This document shows positions 8,665 to 15,820 of a stretch of DNA of 24,366 nt, piece after piece. The number at the start of each line of letters is the position of its first letter. Position 1 is the first letter of the stretch. Below the pieces are notes generated by a model. The model searched no databases. It saw only the letters and a list, made by a program, of their open reading frames with translations, and had not been told where the DNA came from. The stretch covers positions 1-24,366 of the forward strand of contig CBDUEV010000039.1 in assembly GCA_965366365.1 (NCBI GenBank). Reading direction: 5' to 3'. The DNA comes from CBDUEV01 sp965366365. Its GTDB lineage: Bacteria; Actinomycetota; Acidimicrobiia; Spongiisociales; JAENVV01. Both the position numbers and the translations under genes were made by a program.

Positions 8665-9540
8665 CTAGTGAGAGCCACCAGGATGCTCAACAGCCACCGG
8701 CGACGAGGTGATCGGATCACGACCGCCACTTCCGGGGAGCGCCTTCCAGCCCAGCACCACGAAGAACGCAACCACGGCGATCACCGCCATCGTCGCCGAG
8801 CCCGAGGTACCGATGTGGTAGCTGAGAAGGAGACCGACCACCACAGATCCCACCCCGACCGCGGCGCTGGTCGCCATCATGGCGGGCACTCGCCGGACGA
8901 GGAGCGCAGCCGTGGCAGGCGGGGCCACCAGAAGCCCGAACACGAGCAGGGTCCCCACCGTCTGGAAGGAGCCGACGATCGCCAGCGTGATGAGGGTCAA
9001 CATCAGGAAGTGGGCGAGTCTGGGGCGAAGACCGAGTAGTTCGGCTTTGGCCTCGTTGAAGGAGAGCGCCAGGAAGGGGCGGTACAGCAGAACGGAGACG
9101 CCCAGACTCACCGCGGCGATGATGCCGAGAAGGACGAGATCGCTGGTCCGGGACCCCAACGCATCGCCGAAGAGGATGCCCACCAGCGAACCCGAGAACG
9201 ACGCCGAGCGGCTGACAATGATCACGCCCAGGGCGAGCATGCCCACGAACAACAACCCGATGCCCGTGTCCTCCCGAAAGGCCGTCTGCCGATGAACCAG
9301 ATTGATGCCCACCACCATCACCACCGCCGCTCCGGCCGCCCCGAGGAGCGGGTTGAATCCTGCGACGATTGCGAACGCAATGCCAGGAACGACTCCGTGG
9401 ACGAGTGCATCGGCCAAGAAACTCATCCCGCGCATGACCACCCAGGTCCCCACCACCGACGACGTCACCGCGACCAGGATTCCGGCTACGAACGCGCGTT
9501 GCATGAAGGGATAGGCAAGAGGCTCGAGTAGCCACTCCAT
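8665..9540 (-). CDS. Zn/Mn ABC transporter permease (ABC-3 family, ZnuB/MntB-like)
   Basis: This polytopic membrane protein of 291 residues has about eight or nine hydrophobic segments. It carries ABC-3 family features: VMRGMSFLADALVHGVVPG near residues 35-53, and FQTVGTLLVFGLLVAPPATA near 200. It forms the membrane channel for a divalent metal delivered by the lipoprotein encoded just upstream. Its ATG overlaps the stop of the binding-protein gene (ATGA), so the two are translated together. The ATPase is on the other side of the divergent promoter. Metal specificity cannot be read from the permease. The C-terminal tail is hydrophilic and not conserved. Confidence 0.93.
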   Translation of the reverse strand: MEWLLEPLAYPFMQRAFVAGILVAVTSSVVGTWVVMRGMSFLADALVHGVVPGIAFAIVAGFNPLLGAAGAAVVMVVGINLVHRQTAFREDTGIGLLFVGMLALGVIIVSRSASFSGSLVGILFGDALGSRTSDLVLLGIIAAVSLGVSVLLYRPFLALSFNEAKAELLGLRPRLAHFLMLTLITLAIVGSFQTVGTLLVFGLLVAPPATAALLVRRVPAMMATSAAVGVGSVVVGLLLSYHIGTSGSATMAVIAVVAFFVVLGWKALPGSGGRDPITSSPVAVEHPGGSH

Positions 9541-10487
9541 CAGCCGGGTTCCTGTGTGAGTGCCGAGGCGATCAGCTCGGCGTTGGTCCGCATCATGCCG
9601 AGGTACGAGTCGGCCCCCGACCCGGCCGTCCCGAGTGAACCGGTGTATAACTCCACGACCACGATGGGCCGATCCAACTCCGCCGCCACAGTCTGGGCGA
9701 GCCGGTCGGGCTCGGTGGTCTCAGCGAAGATGGCCGCCGTTCCGGACTCCTCGACGGTCGCAATGAGGTCGGCCAGGTCCGCCGCACTCGGGGCGGCGAG
9801 TGTGGATCCTCCCGGGATCACCGTGCCGAGCACCTCGAGACCGTAGCGCTGCGCAAAATACCCCATGGAGTCGTGATTCGTGACGAGCGTGCGACGATCT
9901 TCTGGGATCGACCCGACGAGTTCGACGATGTCGGCATCGAGCCCCTCGAGTTCCTGGCGATACGCCTCTGCTCTGGCAAGCCAACCGCCCGACTCGTCGA
10001 TCACAGCCAGCTGGGAAGCGATCAGTTCGACTGCCTTGATCATCCGGACCGGATCGAGCCACACGTGGGGATCGAGAGCGTCGCTCCCTGCCAGGGGGAG
10101 TGGGTCCAGCTGGGGGCCGACCTCCAAGACGCTCACTCCATCAGCCTGGGCTGCCTCGGCGACATCCAACAAGGTCTCTTCGAGGCCCAATCCGTTGACG
10201 ATGACGAGATCGGCGGACGAAAGCGCCGCGACCTGCTGGGCGGATGGCGAGAAATCGTGCGGGGACCCACCAACCGGGATGAGGACTTCGACTTCCGCCT
10301 CGTCGCCGACGATCTGCTCGACGATGTCACCCAGGATCGAGGTCGACACGACCACGGAGATGCCGTCGCCTTCCTGGGGGCTCCCGCAGGAGCCGAGCAG
10401 AACGAGACCGGTGATCATGAAGGCGACGCCTCGCCAGACCGGTCTGTGTCGCCGTTGACGAGAATGAGAATCATTCCTATTCTGCAT
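9540..10487 (-). CDS. Metal-binding lipoprotein of Zn/Mn ABC transporter (ZnuA/TroA family)
   Basis: This 315-residue periplasmic-binding-type lipoprotein captures Zn or Mn for the ABC transporter. A basic N terminus, a hydrophobic stretch and the lipobox LGSC (C34) mark a lipoprotein signal. Metal ligands of the cluster A-I family are recognisable: GGSPHDF (H77), DPHVWLDP (H141), TNHDSMGYF (H205) and a C-terminal acidic position near D293. There is no His-rich loop between the first two ligand regions, unlike typical ZnuA, so Mn or dual specificity remains possible. The ATG at 10487 has TAATGT exactly 6 bases upstream (leaderless). Codons 4-9 contain the palindromic operator, and the neighbouring regulator starts 3 bp away on the other strand. 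Its TGA overlaps the permease ATG. Confidence 0.93.
   Translation of the reverse strand: MQNRNDSHSRQRRHRPVWRGVAFMITGLVLLGSCGSPQEGDGISVVVSTSILGDIVEQIVGDEAEVEVLIPVGGSPHDFSPSAQQVAALSSADLVIVNGLGLEETLLDVAEAAQADGVSVLEVGPQLDPLPLAGSDALDPHVWLDPVRMIKAVELIASQLAVIDESGGWLARAEAYRQELEGLDADIVELVGSIPEDRRTLVTNHDSMGYFAQRYGLEVLGTVIPGGSTLAAPSAADLADLIATVEESGTAAIFAETTEPDRLAQTVAAELDRPIVVVELYTGSLGTAGSGADSYLGMMRTNAELIASALTQEPG
10455..10483 (+). promoter_or_regulatory. Promoter of the Zur-like regulator/ATPase operon (TTGACG-17 bp-TATTCT)
   Basis: A -35 box TTGACG (10455-10460) and a -10 box TATTCT (10478-10483) are separated by 17 bp, and the -10 ends 6 bases before the GTG at 10490. This is the best-formed promoter in the window. 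It lies within the first codons of the oppositely transcribed binding-protein gene. Confidence 0.75.
10462..10476. promoter_or_regulatory. Putative Zur/Fur operator, 6-3-6 palindrome
   Basis: GAATGA-GAA-TCATTC is a perfect 15-bp inverted repeat. AATGA/TCATT half sites are typical of Fur/Zur-family boxes. It fills the spacer between the -35 and -10 boxes of the regulator gene and lies 12-26 bases into the binding-protein transcript, so one bound dimer could block both directions. Confidence 0.75.
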
Positions 10488-10489
10488 AT

Positions 10490-10960
10490 GTGAACATTAC
10501 CACGCCACCCGCACACCAACTCACCCGCCAGGTCGCCGATCGGCTCGCCGAGCAAGGATCGAGGTACACCGAGGCGCGCCGGCACATCGTGGACGCCCTT
10601 TTGCAAGCTGACGGACCGCGATCGGCAGCAGAGCTGGCGGCGGCACTCGATCATGCGGTGCCCGTCTCGTCGTTATACCGCAACCTGGCTGTGCTGGAAG
10701 GCGCCGGCGTTGTCGCCCCTCATCATGGAGCAGGCGGAGTGACCCGTTTCGAACTCTCCGAGGCGCTGGCGGGTCATCATCACCATCTCGTGTGCATCCG
10801 TTGTGGCCAAGTCGAGGATGTCGACCTCGTCGGTGAGGAGGAGCGAGCCCTCGACTCTTTGGTTCGATCGGCCGGAACATATGGCGGGTTCCAGCCGATC
10901 GGTCATGCGCTGGAGATAGAGGGTGTCTGCCGCCGGTGCGGTGTGGAGTCGTCACCGTGA
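10490..10960 (+). CDS. Fur-family metalloregulator, Zur-like
   Basis: This 156-residue winged-helix repressor has the Fur N-terminal DNA-binding domain (RYTEARRHIVDALL near 25-38, the recognition region VPVSSLYRNLAVLE near 57-70) and a C-terminal metal-binding and dimerisation domain. Two CxxC pairs (C102/C105 and C147/C150) would hold the structural zinc, and an HHHH run (96-99) and nearby acidic residues supply sensory-site ligands. Its position beside a Zn/Mn ABC transporter and a Zur-type palindrome suggests it senses zinc and represses both divergent units, including itself; Mur or Fur function cannot be excluded. It starts with GTG and is probably leaderless. Its stop overlaps the ATPase start (GTGA). 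Confidence 0.92.
   Translation: MNITTPPAHQLTRQVADRLAEQGSRYTEARRHIVDALLQADGPRSAAELAAALDHAVPVSSLYRNLAVLEGAGVVAPHHGAGGVTRFELSEALAGHHHHLVCIRCGQVEDVDLVGEEERALDSLVRSAGTYGGFQPIGHALEIEGVCRRCGVESSP
10494..10499 (-). promoter_or_regulatory. -10 box of leaderless metal-binding lipoprotein gene
   Basis: TAATGT on the minus strand, 6 bases before the ATG at 10487. It lies inside codons 2-4 of the divergent regulator gene. Confidence 0.55.
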
Positions 10961-11811
10961 GCTCGCCTTCCGTCGTAGCCCGGGGTTTGACGATTCGATT
11001 CGGTCAGTTCGAAGCGATCGCCGCATCGGACCTGGAGCTGCCGCGGGGGTGCTCGACCGCTCTCATCGGCCCGAACGGATCCGGCAAATCGACGTTCCTG
11101 AACGTGGTGGCGGGGCTCACCGAACCCTGGCAGGGCACGATCGAGGTTCTCGGCACGACCCCGCGCAAGGCGCGGGCCAGGATTTCATATGTCCTGCAAG
11201 CCACGAAGGTGAACGAGGCGATGCCCATCACGGTGGAGGAGGTGGTGGCAATGGGCAGATACGCAGGACGAGGGCTGGTTGCTCGCCTATCAAACGAAGA
11301 CAGGCGAGCTGTGCGCCAAGCTATGGAACGCCTCGACCTGATCGGCCTGGCCAGACGTCACCTCCCCGAACTGTCCGGCGGCCAGCGCCAGCGCGTCTTC
11401 GTGGCGCAGGGGATCGTCCAAGAGCACGAGCTCTTGCTGCTGGACGAACCGCTCACCGGGTTGGATCTCATCTCGGCCGAGATCATCGAGAACCTGGTTG
11501 CCGAGGAGTGCCAGCTCGGACGGAGCGTCCTCATGACCACGCACGATCTGGCAGAGGCGGCCGCCGCGGATCAGGTGGTCCTCATGTCGAACCGGATCGT
11601 GGCTGCCGGGCCCCCCGGGTCGGTCCTGACGGCCGACCATCTCGCCGAGGCATACGGCGCCCGAATACTGCACCTCGACGAAGGTCAACTCTTCATCGAT
11701 GATCCGGCTCATCGGCCCGTTCCCGGCCGCCACATCCATGGCGAAAGAGTCATCCATACCGAGGTACCCGGAAGCGCGCTGCACCTCGACGACGAGGGAA
11801 CGACCTCCTGA
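10957..11811 (+). CDS. Zn/Mn ABC transporter ATPase (ZnuC/MntA-like) with His-containing tail
   Basis: This 284-residue ATPase energises the metal transporter whose other subunits lie across the divergent promoter. Walker A GPNGSGKST begins at residue 38, the ABC signature LSGGQRQR near 139, and Walker B LLLLDEP near 160, followed by the D-loop GLD and the switch histidine in TTHD. The GTG at 10957 overlaps the regulator's stop, which makes it preferable to an in-frame upstream GTG at 10936. After the core domain a tail of about 50 residues contains six scattered histidines and many acidic residues, which could bind metal; this is inference. Confidence 0.92.
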   Translation: MSSPSVVARGLTIRFGQFEAIAASDLELPRGCSTALIGPNGSGKSTFLNVVAGLTEPWQGTIEVLGTTPRKARARISYVLQATKVNEAMPITVEEVVAMGRYAGRGLVARLSNEDRRAVRQAMERLDLIGLARRHLPELSGGQRQRVFVAQGIVQEHELLLLDEPLTGLDLISAEIIENLVAEECQLGRSVLMTTHDLAEAAAADQVVLMSNRIVAAGPPGSVLTADHLAEAYGARILHLDEGQLFIDDPAHRPVPGRHIHGERVIHTEVPGSALHLDDEGTTS

Positions 11812-11845
11812 ATCGGTGTGTGTCGTGCCGCCCGGCTATCACCGT

Positions 11846-11851
11846 TAGTCT
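11846..11851 (+). promoter_or_regulatory. -10 box of leaderless rbsK
   Basis: TAGTCT, 6 bases before the ATG at 11858. Confidence 0.5.
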
Positions 11852-11857
11852 GCGCAG

Positions 11858-12751
11858 ATGGCTACTTCGTCGCTTGTCGTGATCGGCAGCCTCAATCTCG
11901 ACCTTTCAGCCAGCACTCTCCGCCTGCCTCTGCCCGGCGAGACGGTCATAGGAGGCGACCTGTTGACGGCGCCCGGCGGGAAAGGCGGCAACCAGGCCGT
12001 CGCCATGGCGCGGCTGGGAGCTCGCGTCACCATGGTGGGTCGAACGGGTGACGACGATCCAGGGCGCCGGCTGCGAACGTCGCTGGTCGCCGCCGGCGTG
12101 AGTATCGCAGGTGTGGCAGTCGACGAGACTGCTCCCAGTGGCGCAGCGCTGATCTTCGTGGACGAGGCAGGGGAGAATTCGATCGTTGTCGCCCCCGGCG
12201 CCAATTCTCGAGTGTGTCCGGCCGACGTCGACGCCGTGCGCAGAATGGTGGCGGAGGCTCCGGTCGTGGTCCTCCAGCTCGAGATCCCCCTCGCCACCGT
12301 GGCCCATGGTGCGAAGGTGGCCACCGGAACGGTGGTGCTCAATCCCGCCCCGGCCGCCGAGCTGCCTCCTGACCTCCTTGCCGAGGTCGACGTCTTGGTT
12401 CCCAACAGGACCGAATTGGCCATCCTGGCCGGGGAGGCACCTGCCGAGTCGCTGGCCGGGGTCACAGACCAGGCTCTCGGCCTGAAGGGAGTCAAGAGCC
12501 TGGTGGTGACCTTGGGGGCCGAGGGTGCCCTGGTTGTCGAGAATGGCCGAGCCGTCCACATCGCCGCCGAGAAGGTCGAGGCGGTCGACACCACCGGAGC
12601 CGGCGACGCCTTTGTCGGAGCGCTGGCCGTGGGGATCTCCGAGGGTGCCGATCTCGCTTCGGCAGCACGGTTGGCGTGTCGTGCGGCTGCGGTGGCCGTG
12701 GGTCGGCGCGGTGCACAGAGTGCCCTGGCAACGCGAGAGGATCTCTCATGA
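11858..12751 (+). CDS. rbsK: Ribokinase (PfkB family)
   Basis: This 297-residue sugar kinase phosphorylates ribose to ribose 5-phosphate. PfkB signatures are clear: GSLNLDL near the N terminus, the substrate motif PGGKGGNQAVAMARLG near 40, NPAPA in the middle, NRTEL near 185, and DTTGAGDAF at 244-252 with the catalytic base D250. Ribokinase is preferred over other PfkB kinases because of the GGKGGNQA and NPAPA motifs. The stop overlaps the ATG of a nucleoside hydrolase, which would supply its ribose. The ATG has TAGTCT 6 bases upstream and no ribosome site. A 541-residue antisense open frame over this region is a shadow. Confidence 0.92.
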   Translation: MATSSLVVIGSLNLDLSASTLRLPLPGETVIGGDLLTAPGGKGGNQAVAMARLGARVTMVGRTGDDDPGRRLRTSLVAAGVSIAGVAVDETAPSGAALIFVDEAGENSIVVAPGANSRVCPADVDAVRRMVAEAPVVVLQLEIPLATVAHGAKVATGTVVLNPAPAAELPPDLLAEVDVLVPNRTELAILAGEAPAESLAGVTDQALGLKGVKSLVVTLGAEGALVVENGRAVHIAAEKVEAVDTTGAGDAFVGALAVGISEGADLASAARLACRAAAVAVGRRGAQSALATREDLS

Positions 12752-13686
12752 GCCGTCGCGTGATCATCGACACCGACCCCGGTCAGGACGACGCCGTCGC
12801 CATCCTGCTCGCCCTGGCGTCGCCGGAGTTGGAGATCGTGGGGATCACCACCGTGGCGGGCAACGTGCCGTTGGACCTCACCGAGGCGAACGCCCGCGCC
12901 ATCTGCGAAGCTGCCGGGAGACCGGACGTCCCGGTCGTGCGGGGGGCTGCTCAGCCACTGATTCGGCCACTCTTCACGGCCGAGTACGTTCATGGCCCCA
13001 CCGGCCTCGACGGTGCCAACCTGCCGCCTCCGACCGTACCCCTTCACCCAGGCACAGCCGCCGGCTTCATCGTGGAGCAGGCCCGCTTGCTCCCGGCTGG
13101 CTCTCTCACGCTGGCCACCCTGGGACCCCTCACCAACGTGGCGTTGGCCTTGCGGGAGGCTCCCGACATCGCGCCACTGATCGGGGAGATCGTCATGATG
13201 GGCGGCGGCTTCTTCGAAGGGGGAAACACCACCCCGGCTGCCGAGTTCAATATTTTCGTCGATCCGCACGCGGCAGCCGAGGTCCTCGGCGCCGGCGTCC
13301 CGATCACCATCCTGCCGTTGGATGCCACGCACCAGGTCCTCGCTTCGGCAGAGAGGGTGGACAGGTTTCGTTCGATGGGGACTCGCTGTGGCGCGGCGAT
13401 CGCCGGGATGCTCGAGTTCTTCGATCGGTACGACAGCGAGAAGTACGGAACGGACGGAGCGCCTCTTCACGACCCCTGCGTGATTGCCTATCTTCTGGCT
13501 CCTGATCTGTTCTCAGGGCGCCTCTGCAACGTGGAGGTGGAGACCGAATCGCCTCTGACGTTGGGCATGACCGTGGTGGATTGGTGGAAGGTGACGGATC
13601 GACCACCCAACGCCCACTTCATCCGGAGTGTCGAGGCCGAGGGTTTCTTCGCCCTGCTCGTCGAGCGAATCGCCTCACTGCCCTGA
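12748..13686 (+). CDS. Inosine/uridine-preferring nucleoside hydrolase
   Basis: This 312-residue enzyme hydrolyses the N-glycosidic bond of ribonucleosides, giving ribose and a free base. The calcium-binding signature DTDPGQDDA covers residues 8-16. Other family blocks are VRGAAQPL, TLATLGPLTNVALAL, EIVMMGGGFFEGGNTTPAAEFN, DPHAA and the C-terminal HDPCVIAYLL. The start at 12748 overlaps the ribokinase stop (ATGA). Together the pair salvages nucleosides: the base enters purine or pyrimidine salvage and ribose is phosphorylated. Base preference cannot be predicted from what is visible. Confidence 0.93.
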   Translation: MSRRVIIDTDPGQDDAVAILLALASPELEIVGITTVAGNVPLDLTEANARAICEAAGRPDVPVVRGAAQPLIRPLFTAEYVHGPTGLDGANLPPPTVPLHPGTAAGFIVEQARLLPAGSLTLATLGPLTNVALALREAPDIAPLIGEIVMMGGGFFEGGNTTPAAEFNIFVDPHAAAEVLGAGVPITILPLDATHQVLASAERVDRFRSMGTRCGAAIAGMLEFFDRYDSEKYGTDGAPLHDPCVIAYLLAPDLFSGRLCNVEVETESPLTLGMTVVDWWKVTDRPPNAHFIRSVEAEGFFALLVERIASLP

Positions 13687-13716
13687 CGGCACGTCGTTCG
13701 CCACCCGGAACCTCGA

Positions 13717-13737
13717 CCCGCTTTCGACGAAAGCGGG
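13717..13737. repeat. Perfect 10-1-10 inverted repeat upstream of the kelch gene
   Basis: CCCGCTTTCG-A-CGAAAGCGGG lies 30 bp after the nucleoside hydrolase stop and ends 4 bp before the -10 box of the kelch gene, covering its -35 region. It could be a terminator stem (no T tract follows) or a repressor site; the position suits an operator. Confidence 0.6.
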
Positions 13738-13741
13738 CAGG

Positions 13742-13747
13742 TATTCT
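13742..13747 (+). promoter_or_regulatory. -10 box of leaderless kelch lipoprotein gene
   Basis: TATTCT, 6 bases before the ATG at 13754. The box supports this start over longer in-frame extensions. Confidence 0.55.
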
Positions 13748-13753
13748 CCGTCG

Positions 13754-14971
13754 ATGAAACCGAGCGTGGTCGCTTCGCTCCTGGGTGTCGTCCTCCTCGC
13801 CGGCTGTATCTCCGGTGGAGGGCAGGCACGTGAATCTCCGGAGGCAGCTCCGATTCCCGCACCCGTGTCCGAGTCCGGTGATGATGCTTCCCCCGGAGCA
13901 GCCATGAGCACCCTGGCCGAGAGTGGTCACCGCGGGACCAGGGTGATTGGCGGGTCGCCCGTCTCCTTCGATGAGCTGTCCGGACGAGCTGCCCACACAG
14001 CAACCACACTCTCGACGGGAGAAGTGCTCGTCGCGGGAGGTTGCGTGCGCGACGGTTGCTCGGTCGCAACTGCCGAGACGTTCATCGTGGCGCGTGACGG
14101 CACCTCCGTGATCAGGGGACCCGATCTCGCCGGCCCGCGGGACGGACACACGGCCCATGTTCTGGCTGATGGCAACGTCATCCTGATCGCCGGGTACGTA
14201 GGTGAGGGTGAACCGCCCCTGTCTTCGATCGAGCTATTCGAGGCTCCCTCCAGGGGGCTTCGACGACTGGACGATCTCGATCAACGGCGTGGAGGGCATG
14301 CATCAGCGTTGCTCGCCGGAGACAGGGTCCTTGTCGTCGGAGGCTGGATCGCCCGCCGTACCTACACCCACTCAGCCGAGATCGTGGATGTGCCGTCGGG
14401 ATCGGTGACAGAGGCGCGACCTCTCCCGGTGGCCCTTCATGCAATGGATGCGGTGACCCTGGCAGACGGCCGAGTGCTGGTCACCGGCGGGCAACTCGAA
14501 GGCGGAGAAGGCACCGATGGCGCATGGATCTACGACGAGTCGGCCGACTCGTGGTCTGAGACCGGTCCCATGCTCAGCCGGCGATTCAAGCACTTCTCGC
14601 TTCTCTTGCCCGACGAGACGGTGCTCGTGATCGGGGGTACCACCGATGATCGCCAGATCCTGGCAACGACAGAGATCTACGACCCCGTCTCAGGGCAGTT
14701 CGTTCCGGGACCCGACCTCGTTGAGCCCCGATACAAGCTCCCCGGTGGTGCGGTCGTGGTCGACGGAACCCATGTCGTCGTAGGCGGAGGCGGGCAGACG
14801 ATCGAGAGAATCGATCTGGTCGATCGGACCTCGACTGTGCTCGAAGATCTCGGGTCGCAGGGCTCGTTCGCAACCACCACCGCATTGGGTGGCGGGGGTG
14901 TGCTCGTGCTCGGCGGCTACGACCTGGGAATCAACCTGCGTCGACAGGCGTCAATCATTCCCGACGCCTGA
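13754..14971 (+). CDS. Kelch-repeat beta-propeller lipoprotein
   Basis: This 405-residue secreted protein begins with a short signal and lipobox LLAGC (Cys17 region), so it is likely anchored on the outer face of the membrane. A low-complexity Ala/Pro/Ser linker follows. The rest holds about seven repeats of the kelch type, each with a pattern like HTATTLSTGEVLVAGG: repeats end in VLVAGGC, VILIAGY, VLVVGGW, VLVTGGQ, VLVIGGT, VVVGGGG and VLVLGGY. This predicts a seven-bladed propeller. There is no visible catalytic module, so a binding or scaffold role is inferred; a galactose-oxidase-like activity is possible but the ligands were not identified. The last 21 bases overlap the convergent DoxX-like gene. 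Confidence 0.88.
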   Translation: MKPSVVASLLGVVLLAGCISGGGQARESPEAAPIPAPVSESGDDASPGAAMSTLAESGHRGTRVIGGSPVSFDELSGRAAHTATTLSTGEVLVAGGCVRDGCSVATAETFIVARDGTSVIRGPDLAGPRDGHTAHVLADGNVILIAGYVGEGEPPLSSIELFEAPSRGLRRLDDLDQRRGGHASALLAGDRVLVVGGWIARRTYTHSAEIVDVPSGSVTEARPLPVALHAMDAVTLADGRVLVTGGQLEGGEGTDGAWIYDESADSWSETGPMLSRRFKHFSLLLPDETVLVIGGTTDDRQILATTEIYDPVSGQFVPGPDLVEPRYKLPGGAVVVDGTHVVVGGGGQTIERIDLVDRTSTVLEDLGSQGSFATTTALGGGGVLVLGGYDLGINLRRQASIIPDA

Positions 14972-15697
14972 GAACTCAGAGTGGACCATGTCGTATGGTG
15001 ATGCGTCGACCCGCACCTCTAGCGCTTCCTGGGAGTAGTGCACGCCGGCCCGGCTTGCCACGGCCGTGAGGAGGCCCAGGGTGATCAGAACCATCGCCGG
15101 GTCTTCGACGACCATCGCTGGATCGAGGGTCGAGATGAACGGCACGTTGAGGAGCACCATGGCGAACGAAGCCGTAGCGAGCAAGCGCAGATGGCGTGTC
15201 CGCACCGTGTGGTCGCTTTGGAGGATCCAGAGCAGGAGGGCAGCCTGGCAGATGAGGTAGAAGATCGACGGATTGACCGCGCCGGCAGCTATGAAGTTCA
15301 GATTGAGGAACGCACCTGCGGCGAGGGCGGCCGGCACCCTCCAGCCGGAAAGGAGGGCAAAGCCGGCGAAGAGCTGCGCCACCACGACGATGATCGAGAC
15401 GGCCAACAGGTTCGGCGCGATCACAGTGTCGAGAAGGGAGTCGTACCACGGCAACACGCGATCGGCGTGCTCAGCGAGGAACCCGGTGAGCACGGCTCCC
15501 GACCACCAGGACGGATCGATGAGCTTCTCCACTGCGGCTCGCAACCAGCCCAGCCCGATGAAGGCTTGGACCAGCAAGACCCACGGTGGCATATCGAGGC
15601 GTCGTTCGATCGTATCGCGAAGGACTTCGACCGCCGTCGCGACCGGAGAGGTCGGGTTCAGCGAGGTGACTTCGGAGGTTGACTGTCGGGTGAACAT
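14951..15697 (-). CDS. DoxX-like integral membrane protein
   Basis: This 248-residue membrane protein has a cytoplasmic-looking N terminus of about 35 residues and then about five hydrophobic segments. The block GLGWLRAAVEKLIDPSWW near residues 48-65 and the later NLNFIAAGAVNPSIFYL segment resemble the DoxX/TQO small subunit family. Members have been linked to thiosulfate:quinone oxidoreductase or to redox stress complexes, but most are uncharacterised. Upstream, CACTGT sits 6 bases before the ATG, a weak match to the spacing seen in other genes here. The 3' end overlaps the kelch gene tail to tail by 21 bases. The hydrophilic C-terminal tail is not recognised. Confidence 0.75.
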   Translation of the reverse strand: MFTRQSTSEVTSLNPTSPVATAVEVLRDTIERRLDMPPWVLLVQAFIGLGWLRAAVEKLIDPSWWSGAVLTGFLAEHADRVLPWYDSLLDTVIAPNLLAVSIIVVVAQLFAGFALLSGWRVPAALAAGAFLNLNFIAAGAVNPSIFYLICQAALLLWILQSDHTVRTRHLRLLATASFAMVLLNVPFISTLDPAMVVEDPAMVLITLGLLTAVASRAGVHYSQEALEVRVDASPYDMVHSEFSGVGND

Positions 15698-15820
15698 GGG
15701 AACACAGTGCAGGCCCGACCTAAGCTCCGTTGCGAGATGGCCTAAGAGTTTCGTGAGACCCGCTCCCGCGCCCGGGTTCGTTTCTGCTGGGGTTCGCCCG
15801 CCTCCTCACCCGGTCGACGA

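Noticed and set aside
11845..13470. 541-residue antisense open frame over ribokinase and nucleoside hydrolase
   Set aside because: It mirrors the third-position GC bias of two well-recognised plus-strand genes and has low-complexity Arg/Ser/Thr-rich content with no family match.
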